A stretch of 64,000 nucleotides of DNA from CAZNXJ01 sp964577115 (GTDB taxonomy: Bacteria; Planctomycetota; Planctomycetia; Pirellulales; Pirellulaceae), in the NCBI GenBank assembly GCA_964577115.1, contig CAZNXJ010000023.1:1-64000 (forward strand), written 5' to 3'. Positions 52,345-61,755 of the stretch are shown in pieces. The number at the start of each line of letters is the position of its first letter. Position 1 is the first letter of the stretch. A program made the position numbers and the translations under genes. The notes beneath the pieces were generated by a model that was not told the DNA's origin, did no database searches, and was given only the letters and a program-made list of their open reading frames with translations.

Positions 52345-53661
52345 CTATCCTTCGGCCTTCTCTTCGTAGGTCGTGGCGGCGATGCGGGGGCCCCATTCGA
52401 GACGGACTCGGTCGATGCGACGTGGAGTTGCCTGCAGGACTGTTAAGCGGACTCCGTCCACGATCACCGACTCGCCGACGGCCGGAACGCGTCCGAGCTG
52501 GCTGACGATCAGGCCGGCAATCGAGTCGTAGTCGTCGCCTTCGACGAGTGAGAGGCCGAACAATTCGTTCAAATCGGCCACGTGCGTGCGCCCCGAGGCC
52601 TCGGCGGCGTACGCGTCAAACTGCACCACCTCGGCGTCTTCCTCCTCGTCCGACTCGTCATTGATCTCGCCGACGATCTCTTCCAGCACGTCTTCGATGG
52701 TGACGACGCCCTCGACCGCACCGTACTCGTCCACGACAACCGCGAGATGGTTGCGTGTTTTCAAGAACTCGCGCAGCAGTTCGTCGAGCCGCATCGTCTT
52801 CGGCACGAAGTAAGCACGCCGCAGAATTTCGCGGAGCGAGCGCCGCTCTTCGACCGGCCGCACCATTTCGGGCATGAGGTCCTTCACGTACAGCACGCCC
52901 ACAATGTGCTCAAAGGTTTCCTCATAGACCGGGATGCGCGTCCGCCCAACCTGGATCACGTAGTCCACGATCTCGGGCCACGGGAGCGAGACTTCCAGGG
53001 CATCGACATGGCTGCGCGGCGTCATCACGTCGGCCACGTCCGCGTCGTTCAGCTCCATGACACTTTCGATCATGTCGCCGGCGTGTTCTTCGAGGAAACC
53101 GTCGCGGAGCCCGGCGGAAACGATCGAACGGATCTCGTCTTCGAACATCTCTTCCTCATCCGCTTCTTCGCGCTGAGGTCGTCCGGCCAGACGGCGCATG
53201 ATGCCTTCGAAGACGAGCAGGCCGAGTTTCAGCGGAGCGACGGCGAAATCGATCGTTACCCAGAGCGGCCAGGTGTGATAGGCATACGGAGTGGGCCAAA
53301 GTTCGGCGATGACGTACGGGATCCACGCCGTAGTCGCCAGCAGCGTAACGCCGGCCAGCACGACCGCCGTCACGATCGGCTGGAGGGGGACGTTTTCGAG
53401 TGGCGAATCGGGCGGCAGCCAGCCGAGCACGAAGCAGATGACGGCCAGGGTTGCCGCGAACACCTGAACCGACTCGGCGGATGTCGCCACGTCTTCGTGA
53501 CGTGTGGCGATTACGGAAAAGCGGTCCTCGTTTTTTCTCGAGCGGCAGTAGCCTTCGAGTTCACTGCGCGAAAAGGTCCGCAGGACACGCCGTGCGGTGG
53601 AGGCCAAGCAGGCGATGACAAACGCTCCCGCAGCGATTGTCAGCCAGGCACTAGGCGTCAT
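52345..53661 (-). CDS. CNNM/CorC-family membrane protein with CBS domains
   Basis: A 438-aa protein with the hemolysin-C/CorC layout: four hydrophobic helices of the CNNM (DUF21) type in residues 1-150, a CBS pair (about 200-330; MTPRSHVDALEV and VDEYGAVEGVVTIEDVLEEI), an acidic linker (DESDEEEDAE) and the C-terminal CorC_HlyC transporter-associated domain. Members export or regulate Mg and other divalent ions. The ATG at 53661 overlaps the ybeY end by 11 bp, and this gene closes the phoH/ybeY operon, the usual place for a corC homologue. Confidence 0.88.
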   Translation of the reverse strand: MTPSAWLTIAAGAFVIACLASTARRVLRTFSRSELEGYCRSRKNEDRFSVIATRHEDVATSAESVQVFAATLAVICFVLGWLPPDSPLENVPLQPIVTAVVLAGVTLLATTAWIPYVIAELWPTPYAYHTWPLWVTIDFAVAPLKLGLLVFEGIMRRLAGRPQREEADEEEMFEDEIRSIVSAGLRDGFLEEHAGDMIESVMELNDADVADVMTPRSHVDALEVSLPWPEIVDYVIQVGRTRIPVYEETFEHIVGVLYVKDLMPEMVRPVEERRSLREILRRAYFVPKTMRLDELLREFLKTRNHLAVVVDEYGAVEGVVTIEDVLEEIVGEINDESDEEEDAEVVQFDAYAAEASGRTHVADLNELFGLSLVEGDDYDSIAGLIVSQLGRVPAVGESVIVDGVRLTVLQATPRRIDRVRLEWGPRIAATTYEEKAEG

Positions 53662-54133
53662 GTTGCGTGGGGCCCTCAAGTTGGCGCGCCGTTCCGTCGG
53701 AAGTGACGACACCCAGCGCGCTTAAGTGTCGCTGCTCAGCCGCCCGCATGGCTTCCCGCTGCTCGTCGCTGTGGTCTTCATAACCCACCAGGTGCAGCGC
53801 GCCATGGATGACATACAGCAGCAGCTCGTCGGCTGCTGACCAACCGAACTCGGCAGCGCGCGATTCCGCCATCTCCGCGCTGACCACGATTTGTCCTTCG
53901 AGCGGCTCGTCGTCGGAACCCTCGTCGAGCCGATAGCTGAGCACATCCGTGGCCCAATCGTGATCCAGATGTTCGCGGTTCAGTCGCCAGATCGTCGCGT
54001 TATCGACGACTGCCACACTGACTTCCGCGCGGGCGATCTTGGCCTCGGCCAGCACGCCGCGGACGGCCGCTTCAAGTCGGGCCGCATCGATGGACGCTCG
54101 ATCGTCCAAAACGTTGAGTTCAACGATGTGCAT
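53651..54133 (-). CDS. ybeY: Endoribonuclease YbeY (rRNA maturation factor)
   Basis: Zinc endoribonuclease for 16S rRNA 3' end maturation and ribosome quality control. The 160-aa product has the metal-binding motif H110-x3-H114-x6-H121 (HGALHLVGYEDH). The loop between the second and third histidine is one residue longer than the common GYDH form. ATG 54133; the stop overlaps the corC homologue start. It lies 48 bp after the 87-aa gene, in the conserved phoH - 7TM-HD - ybeY - corC order. Confidence 0.94.
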   Translation of the reverse strand: MHIVELNVLDDRASIDAARLEAAVRGVLAEAKIARAEVSVAVVDNATIWRLNREHLDHDWATDVLSYRLDEGSDDEPLEGQIVVSAEMAESRAAEFGWSAADELLLYVIHGALHLVGYEDHSDEQREAMRAAEQRHLSALGVVTSDGTARQLEGPTQHDA

Positions 54134-54181
54134 GTTGGATGGGCTTGTACCGCACGAGGATGCAATTCGCGCGGCGTAGCG

Positions 54182-54445
54182 TCAAAGGTCTCCCATCGGC
54201 GGAATCTCGTCCGACTCGTGCCAATCCTCCCAGATCCGCCAGAATTCGGGCAGGTCGGAGCCGTAGTGGTCCCGAGCGAGCTCGAAGATTTCCGAGGGCG
54301 TCCGCTGCTCCATGTGCTCGATCGAACAGCCCGCGTCACGGCAAAGCTGCTCGACCGCCGTCACCAGCGGAGCCGGCGATTTGCCACGCTGGAAAAATTC
54401 TTCGGGTAGGTCGGGCATGCCTGCCATGGTCCGTTTTCCGCTCAC
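54182..54445 (-). CDS. Small protein of unknown function within the phoH-ybeY operon
   Basis: An 87-aa acidic, soluble protein with no motif I recognise; two or three amphipathic helices (LVTAVEQLCRDAG; PSEIFELARDHYG) and a Trp-rich segment (FWRIWEDWHES). The GTG at 54445 overlaps the stop of the 7TM-HD gene as GTGA, implying translational coupling; an ATG at 54427 would give 81 aa. Its position between 7TM-HD and ybeY, 48 bp before ybeY, suggests it acts with the RNA-processing or signalling proteins of this operon. Confidence 0.7.
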   Translation of the reverse strand: MSGKRTMAGMPDLPEEFFQRGKSPAPLVTAVEQLCRDAGCSIEHMEQRTPSEIFELARDHYGSDLPEFWRIWEDWHESDEIPPMGDL

Positions 54446-56796
54446 GCCGTCTGTTGATCCGGGTATTTCACGCGGCCGTGATACACGGCCGTCAGGGATT
54501 TAACGAGTGTATCTTCGATGATGCTGAGTTCCTTGAGCGTCAGCCCACATTCATCGAACTGGCCGTCGAGCAGCCGTTTGCGGGCCAGTTCGCTGACCAG
54601 CCCCTCGATGCGCGCGGGCGTCGGGTCGACCAGCGCGCGGCTGGCGCTTTCGACGGCGTCGGCGAGCATCATCACGGCCGCTTCTTTCGTCTGCGGCTTG
54701 GGGCCCGGATAGCGGAAGCTCGTTTCATCCACTTCGCCGCGATCCGGGTCGCTGGCCGACATCTTCGCCGCCTGGTCGTAGAAGTACTCGACGAGCGTCG
54801 TTCCGTGATGCTGCTCGATGAAGTCGATGATCGAGCGGGGCAGGTGATGCCGCCGAGCCAGCTCGGCACCGTCTTTGACGTGGGCGATAATGACGAGCGT
54901 GCTCATCGCCGGCATCAACGATCCATGCCGGTTCGGCGCGTGCCCCTGGTTCTCGACGAAGTAGCCAGGTTTGACCATCTTGCCGATGTCATGGAAGTAC
55001 GCACCCACACGCGCCAGTAGCCCGTTGGCTCCAATCGCCTCGGCGGCGACTTCTGCGAGCGAAGCGACATTAATCGAGTGGTTGTAGGTGCCGGGGGCGC
55101 GGCGCGCGAGCTCCTGAAGTAGCGGGTGCGACGCATCGCCCAGCTCGAGCAGGCTGAGGTCTGTTTGCACGTCGAACAGCTTTTCGATAAACGGCAGCAG
55201 CCCGGTCATGAGCAGTCCGCTGAGCAGCGAACAGAAGCCGAACCAGGTCGAGCCGCTGATCAAAAGGACGAAGAAGTTCGAACCTGACGACGAACCGAAT
55301 TGGCTCATCCAAGGCAGCGTGGAATCGGGAGAACCGAACGACTGGCCGGTGAGCGTCCCGACGCCGAGCGATGTCAGCATCGTCACGAGCGCCGACCAGA
55401 GGCCGACGTAAATCAGCTTGGTCCGATTGCGGATGCGCGACAGGAACAGCACTGGGCCGGCCGCCGCAGCCACGAGAATGATCAGCTCGGGGAGCCGCTG
55501 ACCGAGCGACATGACAAGCACGAGGGCCAGGGCCGAACTGGCGATCAACGCGAGCTCGCGGTGATAGGCGATGCAGAGCGTCATCGCGAAGAGGCTGATC
55601 GGAATGATTTCCGCTCGCCACGCTTCGCGCGCCGCGATGATACAGAGGCCGAGCGACACGACGACCAGGCCGAGCATCGTGATGTAGCGCCGCAGATCGG
55701 TCAGAATCCGCCGCTCGTGATAATAAATGTACGTACCGCAGAGAACGTATAGCGCGACGAACATGCCGAAGTCGGCAATGGAGTGCGCGAGCATCGTGCT
55801 GACGCTCAGGTTCTTGAGCTGCGCCTGGTATTCGAGCCGCAGCAGCGCGACGTCTTCTTCTCGCAGTGGCTGACCACCGGCCGCCAGCTTGTCGCCGACG
55901 TTGTAGGTGACCATCACGGTTTCGACCGCATTGCGCGCCTGTTCGAGGACGCGCTGGCTGGCGCTCTGGTTGAGCGTTAGCGTTGAAGGGAAGCGTTTGT
56001 TGCGCATCCAGGTCGCTACCAGCTCGACCATCGACGGGATTTTGTCGGGGGGAAATTGCTGAGCGTTGAACGCATTGGTCAGCCGCTGGCGCAGGTTCGA
56101 CGTGGCTTCGGCGATCCGGACATCCTTTACGTCGATGCGGCGCATGGCCGATTCTTTGCCGACCGGGTGTACGAGCAGCGTAGTTTGGCTGCCTTCGCCG
56201 AGCGCGTGGACGAGGTTTTCCAAAAGCCCGTCGCGCTCGTAGTCGCTCAGCGCCTCCTGCACGGCCTTTTCGAACCGCGCGAGCTCGGCGTCTTCGCTCA
56301 ACGCTGCTCGCATTTCCTCAAATGCCCGCACGGCCGCGGGCGACATGGGGTCGCCGGCATTCGTCTGCTGCGGGAGGAACTCGCGCCACACGGCGGGATC
56401 GGCCGTATCGAACGACTCGGTGCGAATCACCTGAAAGACTTGATTCTTGAGCGCCTTGCGCAGTTCGATCAGTGGCTGCACGTCGTGCTGATAGACGACC
56501 GGCGTTTCACTGCGGATCATGCGCCGGCGCGCCTCCGTTTCCTTTTCGTCCGGGCGGCTGAATGCCGTATGCGCGACGATGTCGCGCGGCGGTACGTAGC
56601 CGGTACGGAACGGAAACGAGGGGCGCCATGCGCCGGAAAAGAACCACATCAGCACCGCGGCCAAGAGGGCGATGCCGACGCGCCGCAGGATATCGGGATC
56701 GCGGAGCCAGATCAGCCAACGAGCAACTCCGCTGCGCGGAGCCACATTACGGCTGACGCGTTCCGCGCGCGGGCGTTTCGACGATGCTTGAGACAT
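54442..56796 (-). CDS. 7TM-HD phosphodiesterase (PgpH family)
   Basis: A 784-aa membrane protein: one N-terminal helix (about 40-57), a large extracytoplasmic 7TMR-HDED domain (about 70-335), seven helices (about 340-540) and a cytoplasmic HD domain with the HDIG motif (YFHDIGKMV, about residue 602) plus a downstream HHGTTLVEYFYDQA. Characterised PgpH proteins hydrolyse c-di-AMP, so that is the expected reaction, though not proven for this lineage. ATG 56796 lies 5 bp after phoH. It overlaps the 87-aa gene by 4 bp. Confidence 0.9.
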   Translation of the reverse strand: MSQASSKRPRAERVSRNVAPRSGVARWLIWLRDPDILRRVGIALLAAVLMWFFSGAWRPSFPFRTGYVPPRDIVAHTAFSRPDEKETEARRRMIRSETPVVYQHDVQPLIELRKALKNQVFQVIRTESFDTADPAVWREFLPQQTNAGDPMSPAAVRAFEEMRAALSEDAELARFEKAVQEALSDYERDGLLENLVHALGEGSQTTLLVHPVGKESAMRRIDVKDVRIAEATSNLRQRLTNAFNAQQFPPDKIPSMVELVATWMRNKRFPSTLTLNQSASQRVLEQARNAVETVMVTYNVGDKLAAGGQPLREEDVALLRLEYQAQLKNLSVSTMLAHSIADFGMFVALYVLCGTYIYYHERRILTDLRRYITMLGLVVVSLGLCIIAAREAWRAEIIPISLFAMTLCIAYHRELALIASSALALVLVMSLGQRLPELIILVAAAAGPVLFLSRIRNRTKLIYVGLWSALVTMLTSLGVGTLTGQSFGSPDSTLPWMSQFGSSSGSNFFVLLISGSTWFGFCSLLSGLLMTGLLPFIEKLFDVQTDLSLLELGDASHPLLQELARRAPGTYNHSINVASLAEVAAEAIGANGLLARVGAYFHDIGKMVKPGYFVENQGHAPNRHGSLMPAMSTLVIIAHVKDGAELARRHHLPRSIIDFIEQHHGTTLVEYFYDQAAKMSASDPDRGEVDETSFRYPGPKPQTKEAAVMMLADAVESASRALVDPTPARIEGLVSELARKRLLDGQFDECGLTLKELSIIEDTLVKSLTAVYHGRVKYPDQQTA

Positions 56797-56801
56797 GTCA
56801 G

Positions 56802-57770
56802 TTAGCGGCGTGCCTTCTTGCCGCCGGTCACATTGCGCGGTTCGTCATAGGCTCGGACGATTTCCTGCACCAGACGGTGCCGAACAATGTCCGAACCGGT
56901 CAGGCGTGCGACACCAATGCCTTCAATCCCCCGAAGGCGATGCAGCGCGTCGACCAATCCACTGCGCGTTCCGGCTCGCAAATCGACCTGGGTTACATCC
57001 CCAGAAACCACGATTCGAGAGTCCATGCCCATGCGCGTCAAGAACATCTTCATCTGCGCGACGGTGGCGTTCTGAGCTTCATCGAGAATGATGAACGCCT
57101 CGTTCAGCGTGCGGCCTCGCATGTAGGCCAGCGGAATGACCTCGATCACGTCCTGTTCCATGAACCGCTTGATCAGGTCATAGTCGATCATTTCGTGCAG
57201 CGCGTCCAGCAGTGGGCGCAAATACGGGTTGATCTTCGCCTGCAGATCCCCCGGCAAAAAACCGAGGCTTTCGCCCGCTTCCACCGCTGGCCGAACCAGC
57301 ACGATCTTCCGGATATGTTTGTGTTTGAGGGCCTCGACCGCGAGCGCCACGGCCAGGTACGTCTTGCCCGTCCCGGCCGGACCTACGGCCAGCGTCAGGG
57401 CATGGCTGCGGACGGTCTGTACATAGCGGCTTTGGCCCGGCGTCCGCGGGACAATCCGCCGGCCCGCATGGAATACGTCGATCGGCCCCGCTTCCGTCCC
57501 CGCTTCGCCCCCGGCAATGTTGCGCAGGATCTCGGCGACGTCTTCCGTCGTCAGCGTGCCGCGCCGGGTGAGCCGGTTTTTTAATTGTTCGAGCACTTCC
57601 GTCGCACGAGCGACCGCATCTTCCTCATCGCCAGTGACGCGAATCTCGCCGTCCCGATGCGTAATCGTGACGCCGAACGCCTCGCGGATCATTTGCAGAT
57701 GCTGATCACGGGCCCCGAACAGCGGAAGAACAAGTTGCGGTTCGCCAACCGCAAGGGTTGATTGCACCAT
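56802..57770 (-). CDS. phoH: PhoH-like ATPase
   Basis: A 322-aa P-loop ATPase of the PhoH/YbeZ family, which works with YbeY in RNA processing; some members are RNA helicases. An N-terminal KH-like segment (about 20-70) precedes the ATPase core with Walker A GPAGTGKT (130-137) and Walker B ILDEAQNA, and the SGDVTQVD sensor. The ATG at 57770 is preceded 7 nt upstream by a 7-bp hairpin. This is the first gene of the phoH - 7TM-HD - (87 aa) - ybeY - corC operon, spaced -4 to +48 bp. Confidence 0.93.
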   Translation of the reverse strand: MVQSTLAVGEPQLVLPLFGARDQHLQMIREAFGVTITHRDGEIRVTGDEEDAVARATEVLEQLKNRLTRRGTLTTEDVAEILRNIAGGEAGTEAGPIDVFHAGRRIVPRTPGQSRYVQTVRSHALTLAVGPAGTGKTYLAVALAVEALKHKHIRKIVLVRPAVEAGESLGFLPGDLQAKINPYLRPLLDALHEMIDYDLIKRFMEQDVIEVIPLAYMRGRTLNEAFIILDEAQNATVAQMKMFLTRMGMDSRIVVSGDVTQVDLRAGTRSGLVDALHRLRGIEGIGVARLTGSDIVRHRLVQEIVRAYDEPRNVTGGKKARR

Positions 57771-57777
57771 TCCATCC

Positions 57778-57795
57778 GTCAGCCGACCGGCTGAC
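57778..57795 (-). promoter_or_regulatory. Hairpin just upstream of the phoH ribosome-binding site
   Basis: GTCAGCC/GGCTGAC, a 7-bp perfect stem with a 4-nt loop, ending 7 nt before the ATG. The implied phoH leader (about 155 nt if the TATAGT at 57933-57938 is the -10) holds further nested inverted repeats. No clear -35. Could modulate initiation. Confidence 0.5.
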
Positions 57796-58039
57796 CTTTG
57801 TCAGGCAAACGCCGAGCATCGAATGTGGTGCCGTGCACGGTGCCGTTTTGCCTGCGCGGGGATTCGTTCCAGGATCTCCCGTGCACCAAGCGACGGACAA
57901 CGGTCCTGGACCGACTCGCAGTGTATTAAACAACTATAACTGATCGTAGCCGCCGGAAAACAATCCGTCGGGCCACGATGGTGTAAATCACTATGGCGGT
58001 TAGTGTTGCGTTCATCCGAATGCAGGCGTCCGGCGGCAC

Positions 58040-58960
58040 CTAGCCTTGTCCGACGAGCCCCGCCGCCCAGCAGACGTAGGCTACAGGGGCGGCTAGCAGC
58101 AGCGAGTCAGCCACATCCAATAGGCCGCCCAGTCCCGGCATCCAGCGACTTGAATCTTTACAGCCCAGATCTCGTTTGAGCAAACTTTCCGACAGATCGC
58201 CGATGATCGCAGCAACGGCGAGCAGTATTCCGTAGAGCACCCAGCCGGCTGTGCCGCCCCCCTGGGCCGCGGCGGATGTCCCGGTGAACCAGGCCAGAAT
58301 GGAGTAGCGGAAGACCAGCGCCGTGGCGATGGCCGTGCCGATGCCCCCCAGTGCGCCCTCGATCGTCTTCTTGGGGCTCAGGTGCGGCGACATCTTGTGC
58401 CGCCCAAACAGCCGTCCGAAGGCGTACGCGCCCGTATCGGACATTTTGACGATTGCGATCATCGAAATCACCGCGGCCATCCCCCACGCTCCGTCGCCGT
58501 GCAGCCGCAGCGCAGCCATGAACGTGAGCGAGAGTCCCAGGTAGGTGGCAATAAAGACCGACCAGGCCACCCGCGCCGCGCTCCCGCACTCGCCGGGCCG
58601 GTATCGCACCATCTCTGTCGCAAAAGCCAGCCCCAGGCAGGCCATCATGGCGAGCCCGGCCCATCCGAATTGGCCGAGCGGGCAGTTTTGCGGGAGGCCG
58701 CCTCCCAGAGCGCCAAAGATCGGAGCGCCGCCGCCCAGCATGACCGCCAGTGTGCCGCCCAAAGCAGCCAGGCGCGTGGGGCGATGTTCCGCTGGCGCAA
58801 TCATGCTCCGCAGCTCTTCGGCCGCCATGAGCCAGATCGCCATCGCCAGTGGGTAGATCCAAATCCCGGGCAAGTGGCCGGTCAGATGCACGTCGGCCCA
58901 GATAACGAGCAGAAGGGGCGCGATGAGGATCGCCGCAAACAACAAACGCACGCGTAACAA
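58040..58960 (-). CDS. cdsA: Phosphatidate cytidylyltransferase
   Basis: Makes CDP-diacylglycerol from phosphatidic acid and CTP, the precursor of all phospholipid head groups; integral membrane enzyme. The 306-aa product has eight or so hydrophobic helices and the CDS signature near the C-terminus, GDLSESLLKRDLGCKDSS, with the metal-binding aspartates. The start is a TTG at 58960 with AGGAG 6 nt upstream, 9 bp after uppS, so translational coupling is likely. Confidence 0.93.
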   Translation of the reverse strand: MLRVRLLFAAILIAPLLLVIWADVHLTGHLPGIWIYPLAMAIWLMAAEELRSMIAPAEHRPTRLAALGGTLAVMLGGGAPIFGALGGGLPQNCPLGQFGWAGLAMMACLGLAFATEMVRYRPGECGSAARVAWSVFIATYLGLSLTFMAALRLHGDGAWGMAAVISMIAIVKMSDTGAYAFGRLFGRHKMSPHLSPKKTIEGALGGIGTAIATALVFRYSILAWFTGTSAAAQGGGTAGWVLYGILLAVAAIIGDLSESLLKRDLGCKDSSRWMPGLGGLLDVADSLLLAAPVAYVCWAAGLVGQG

Positions 58961-58969
58961 GAACGGCTC

Positions 58970-59719
<750 letters not shown>

Positions 59720-59757
59720 ACGAAGCCCGATTGCGGAAAACAAAGGAAGCCGCGGGC

Positions 59758-61077
59758 TTATTCTACACCGATTCCCGCCGGTAGCGGCGACGTGTCTCGG
59801 GTGAAAATTGTCTGCTGCCGGTCGGGGCCGACCGAGACCACTTCGACCGGCCGGCCAACGAGCTCGCTGACGCGATCGAGGTAGCGCCGAGCGGCGGCGG
59901 GGAGATCGGCGAGCCGCCGGACGTGCGAGATGTCCTCGTTCCAGCCGGGCAAGGTTTCATACACCGGCACCACGCGCCGCAGATCGTCCACGTGGCTCGG
60001 GAAGTAGTCGATGCGCTGCCCATCCAGTTCATAAGCGACGCAGATCTGCAATTCGGGCAAAGCGCTGAGTACGTCGAGCATCATGATGGCCAGACTGTCG
60101 ACGCCGCTGAGCCGCGCCGTATAGCGTACGGCGACGGCATCCAGCCAGCCGCAGCGCCGCGGCCGTCCCGTCGTCGTGCCATATTCCCGGCCTACATCCC
60201 GGATCGTCTGCCCCGTCTCGTTGTCCTGCTCGGTGGGGAACGGCCCGCCGCCGACACGCGTGCTATACGACTTGACCACGCCGATGACTTTGTGGATCCA
60301 GCGGCCCGGCACCCCGGCACCGGCCGACACGCCCACGCCCGAGCTGTTGCTGCTTGTCACAAACGGAAACGTGCCGTGATCGATGTCCAGCAGTGCGCCT
60401 TGAGCTCCCTCGTAGAGGATGCGCCGGTCGGCCTCGACCGCGTCCAGCAGAAAGTTCGTCGTATCGCCGACGTGTACGGCCAGCCGCTCGGCGTACTCGC
60501 GATACTCCCTGTAAATCGCGTCGGCGTCGAGTGTCACGGGCTCGCCCGCCAGGCTCGACAGCATCCTCTGCTTCGCGTCGGCCACTTCCCGCACGCGGTC
60601 ACGGAACGTCTCGCGGTACATGTCGCCGAGTCGAATGGCGTAGGTCCGGCCAACCTTGTCCCGATAGCACGGGCCGATTCCGCGCAGCGTCGTGCCAATA
60701 TTTTCGCCGGATACCGGGCTGTTGTTCATCACCTTGTCTTCAGCGATGTGCCACGGGAAGACGACATGCACGCGGTCACTGATCGTCAGATTGTCGCTCA
60801 CGGGGACGCCGCGGCTGGTGAGCGACTGGATTTCTTCGAGAATTGTCGGTGGGTTGAGCACCACGCCCGGCGTGATTAAATTGCGTACGCCCGCGTTCAA
60901 GATGCCGCTCGGGATATGATGCAGCTTGTACGTGTTCTTGCCGACGACGACGGTATGTCCGGCGTTCGCGCCGCCGAGATAACGCACCACGATGTCGTGC
61001 TCGCCCGTCAGCAGGTCGACCAGCTTGCCTTTGGCTTCGTCGCCCCACTGTAAACCGATCACACAAGTCCCGGGCAC
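59758..61077 (-). CDS. purA: Adenylosuccinate synthetase
   Basis: Joins IMP and aspartate with GTP, the committed step to AMP. The 439-aa product has the N-terminal loop QWGDEAKGK where the family normally has QWGDEGKGK (residue 15 is Ala in place of Gly), the NAGHTV IMP-binding segment, TRVGGGPFPTE, and the Asp-binding loop near the C-terminus. The start is a GTG at 61077 with GGGAG 8 nt upstream. A promoter is predicted at 61129-61158. The rest of the sequence looks intact, so the enzyme is expected to be active. Confidence 0.95.
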   Translation of the reverse strand: MPGTCVIGLQWGDEAKGKLVDLLTGEHDIVVRYLGGANAGHTVVVGKNTYKLHHIPSGILNAGVRNLITPGVVLNPPTILEEIQSLTSRGVPVSDNLTISDRVHVVFPWHIAEDKVMNNSPVSGENIGTTLRGIGPCYRDKVGRTYAIRLGDMYRETFRDRVREVADAKQRMLSSLAGEPVTLDADAIYREYREYAERLAVHVGDTTNFLLDAVEADRRILYEGAQGALLDIDHGTFPFVTSSNSSGVGVSAGAGVPGRWIHKVIGVVKSYSTRVGGGPFPTEQDNETGQTIRDVGREYGTTTGRPRRCGWLDAVAVRYTARLSGVDSLAIMMLDVLSALPELQICVAYELDGQRIDYFPSHVDDLRRVVPVYETLPGWNEDISHVRRLADLPAAARRYLDRVSELVGRPVEVVSVGPDRQQTIFTRDTSPLPAGIGVE

Positions 61078-61128
61078 CTAAGCTTCTCCCACCAAGAGCG
61101 GTTTCAGTCGGATCAAACCAAACGCGTT

Positions 61129-61158
61129 AATCTAGGCCACCAGCCGGTCGGCGGTCAA
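61129..61158 (-). promoter_or_regulatory. Predicted promoter of purA
   Basis: On the minus strand TTGACC (61153-61158), 18-nt spacer, TAGATT (61129-61134), about 50 bp before the GTG start and directly after the stop of the SPOUT gene. Confidence 0.6.
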
Positions 61159-61167
61159 CCGAGCACA

Positions 61168-61659
61168 TCAGCCGCGGGGAAATTGCCGGCAGTATTCGTA
61201 GAGCGCCATGTCGGTGGCGCTTGCCACATTGTAGCTATACGGCAACCCATATACGGGGATCTCGACCACCCGGTCGAGCATCGCGAGGATGTCCGGATCA
61301 ATCCCCGTCCGCTCGTTGCCGACGACTAGCACTGTGCGCCGCGCAAACGCAAACGTGTGCAGGCTTTCCGCCGTTTCCGTCTGTTCGAGCCCGACGAGCT
61401 GAAAACCCTCTTGCCGTAGCCGCCGCAGCACCGGAGGCAAGGTGCGATGTAGCTCGAGCTCGATCTGCGTCGCCCCATCCCGCGCAATTTCGGGATCGAT
61501 TTTGGGCCGCCCGCACGCCACCAATCGCCTCACCCCACAACAACTAGCCGTGCGCACGATCCGCGACAAGTTCACATTACTTCGGAGTGGGCAACATGCA
61601 ACGATCAATTCGCGCGGTCGCTCGAGTGCCTGCGGTGGCTTGTGACGCTGGTGCTCCAT
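61168..61659 (-). CDS. SPOUT-family RNA 2'-O-methyltransferase (TrmH/TrmL-like)
   Basis: A 163-aa SAM-dependent methyltransferase with the trefoil-knot fold. Motif 1 is NLSRIVRTASCCGVRRLV, motif 2 is LVVGNERTGIDPDIL, and the knot-closing motif 3 is LPYSYNVASATDMALYEY. The short length, with no N-terminal RNA-binding domain, fits the TrmL/TrmH group that methylates the tRNA wobble or D-loop ribose, but rRNA targets are also possible. ATG 61659. It lies upstream of purA on the same strand. Confidence 0.85.
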   Translation of the reverse strand: MEHQRHKPPQALERPRELIVACCPLRSNVNLSRIVRTASCCGVRRLVACGRPKIDPEIARDGATQIELELHRTLPPVLRRLRQEGFQLVGLEQTETAESLHTFAFARRTVLVVGNERTGIDPDILAMLDRVVEIPVYGLPYSYNVASATDMALYEYCRQFPRG

Positions 61660-61755
61660 GGAATTGGCGGTGTCCGCGAAACTTCTCCGTTCCGCTGCGT
61701 GCTGGGGGAACGGCCTGGTATGCAGGGTGAGTCAGCCGAGAGGGCGTTGCGCCGC

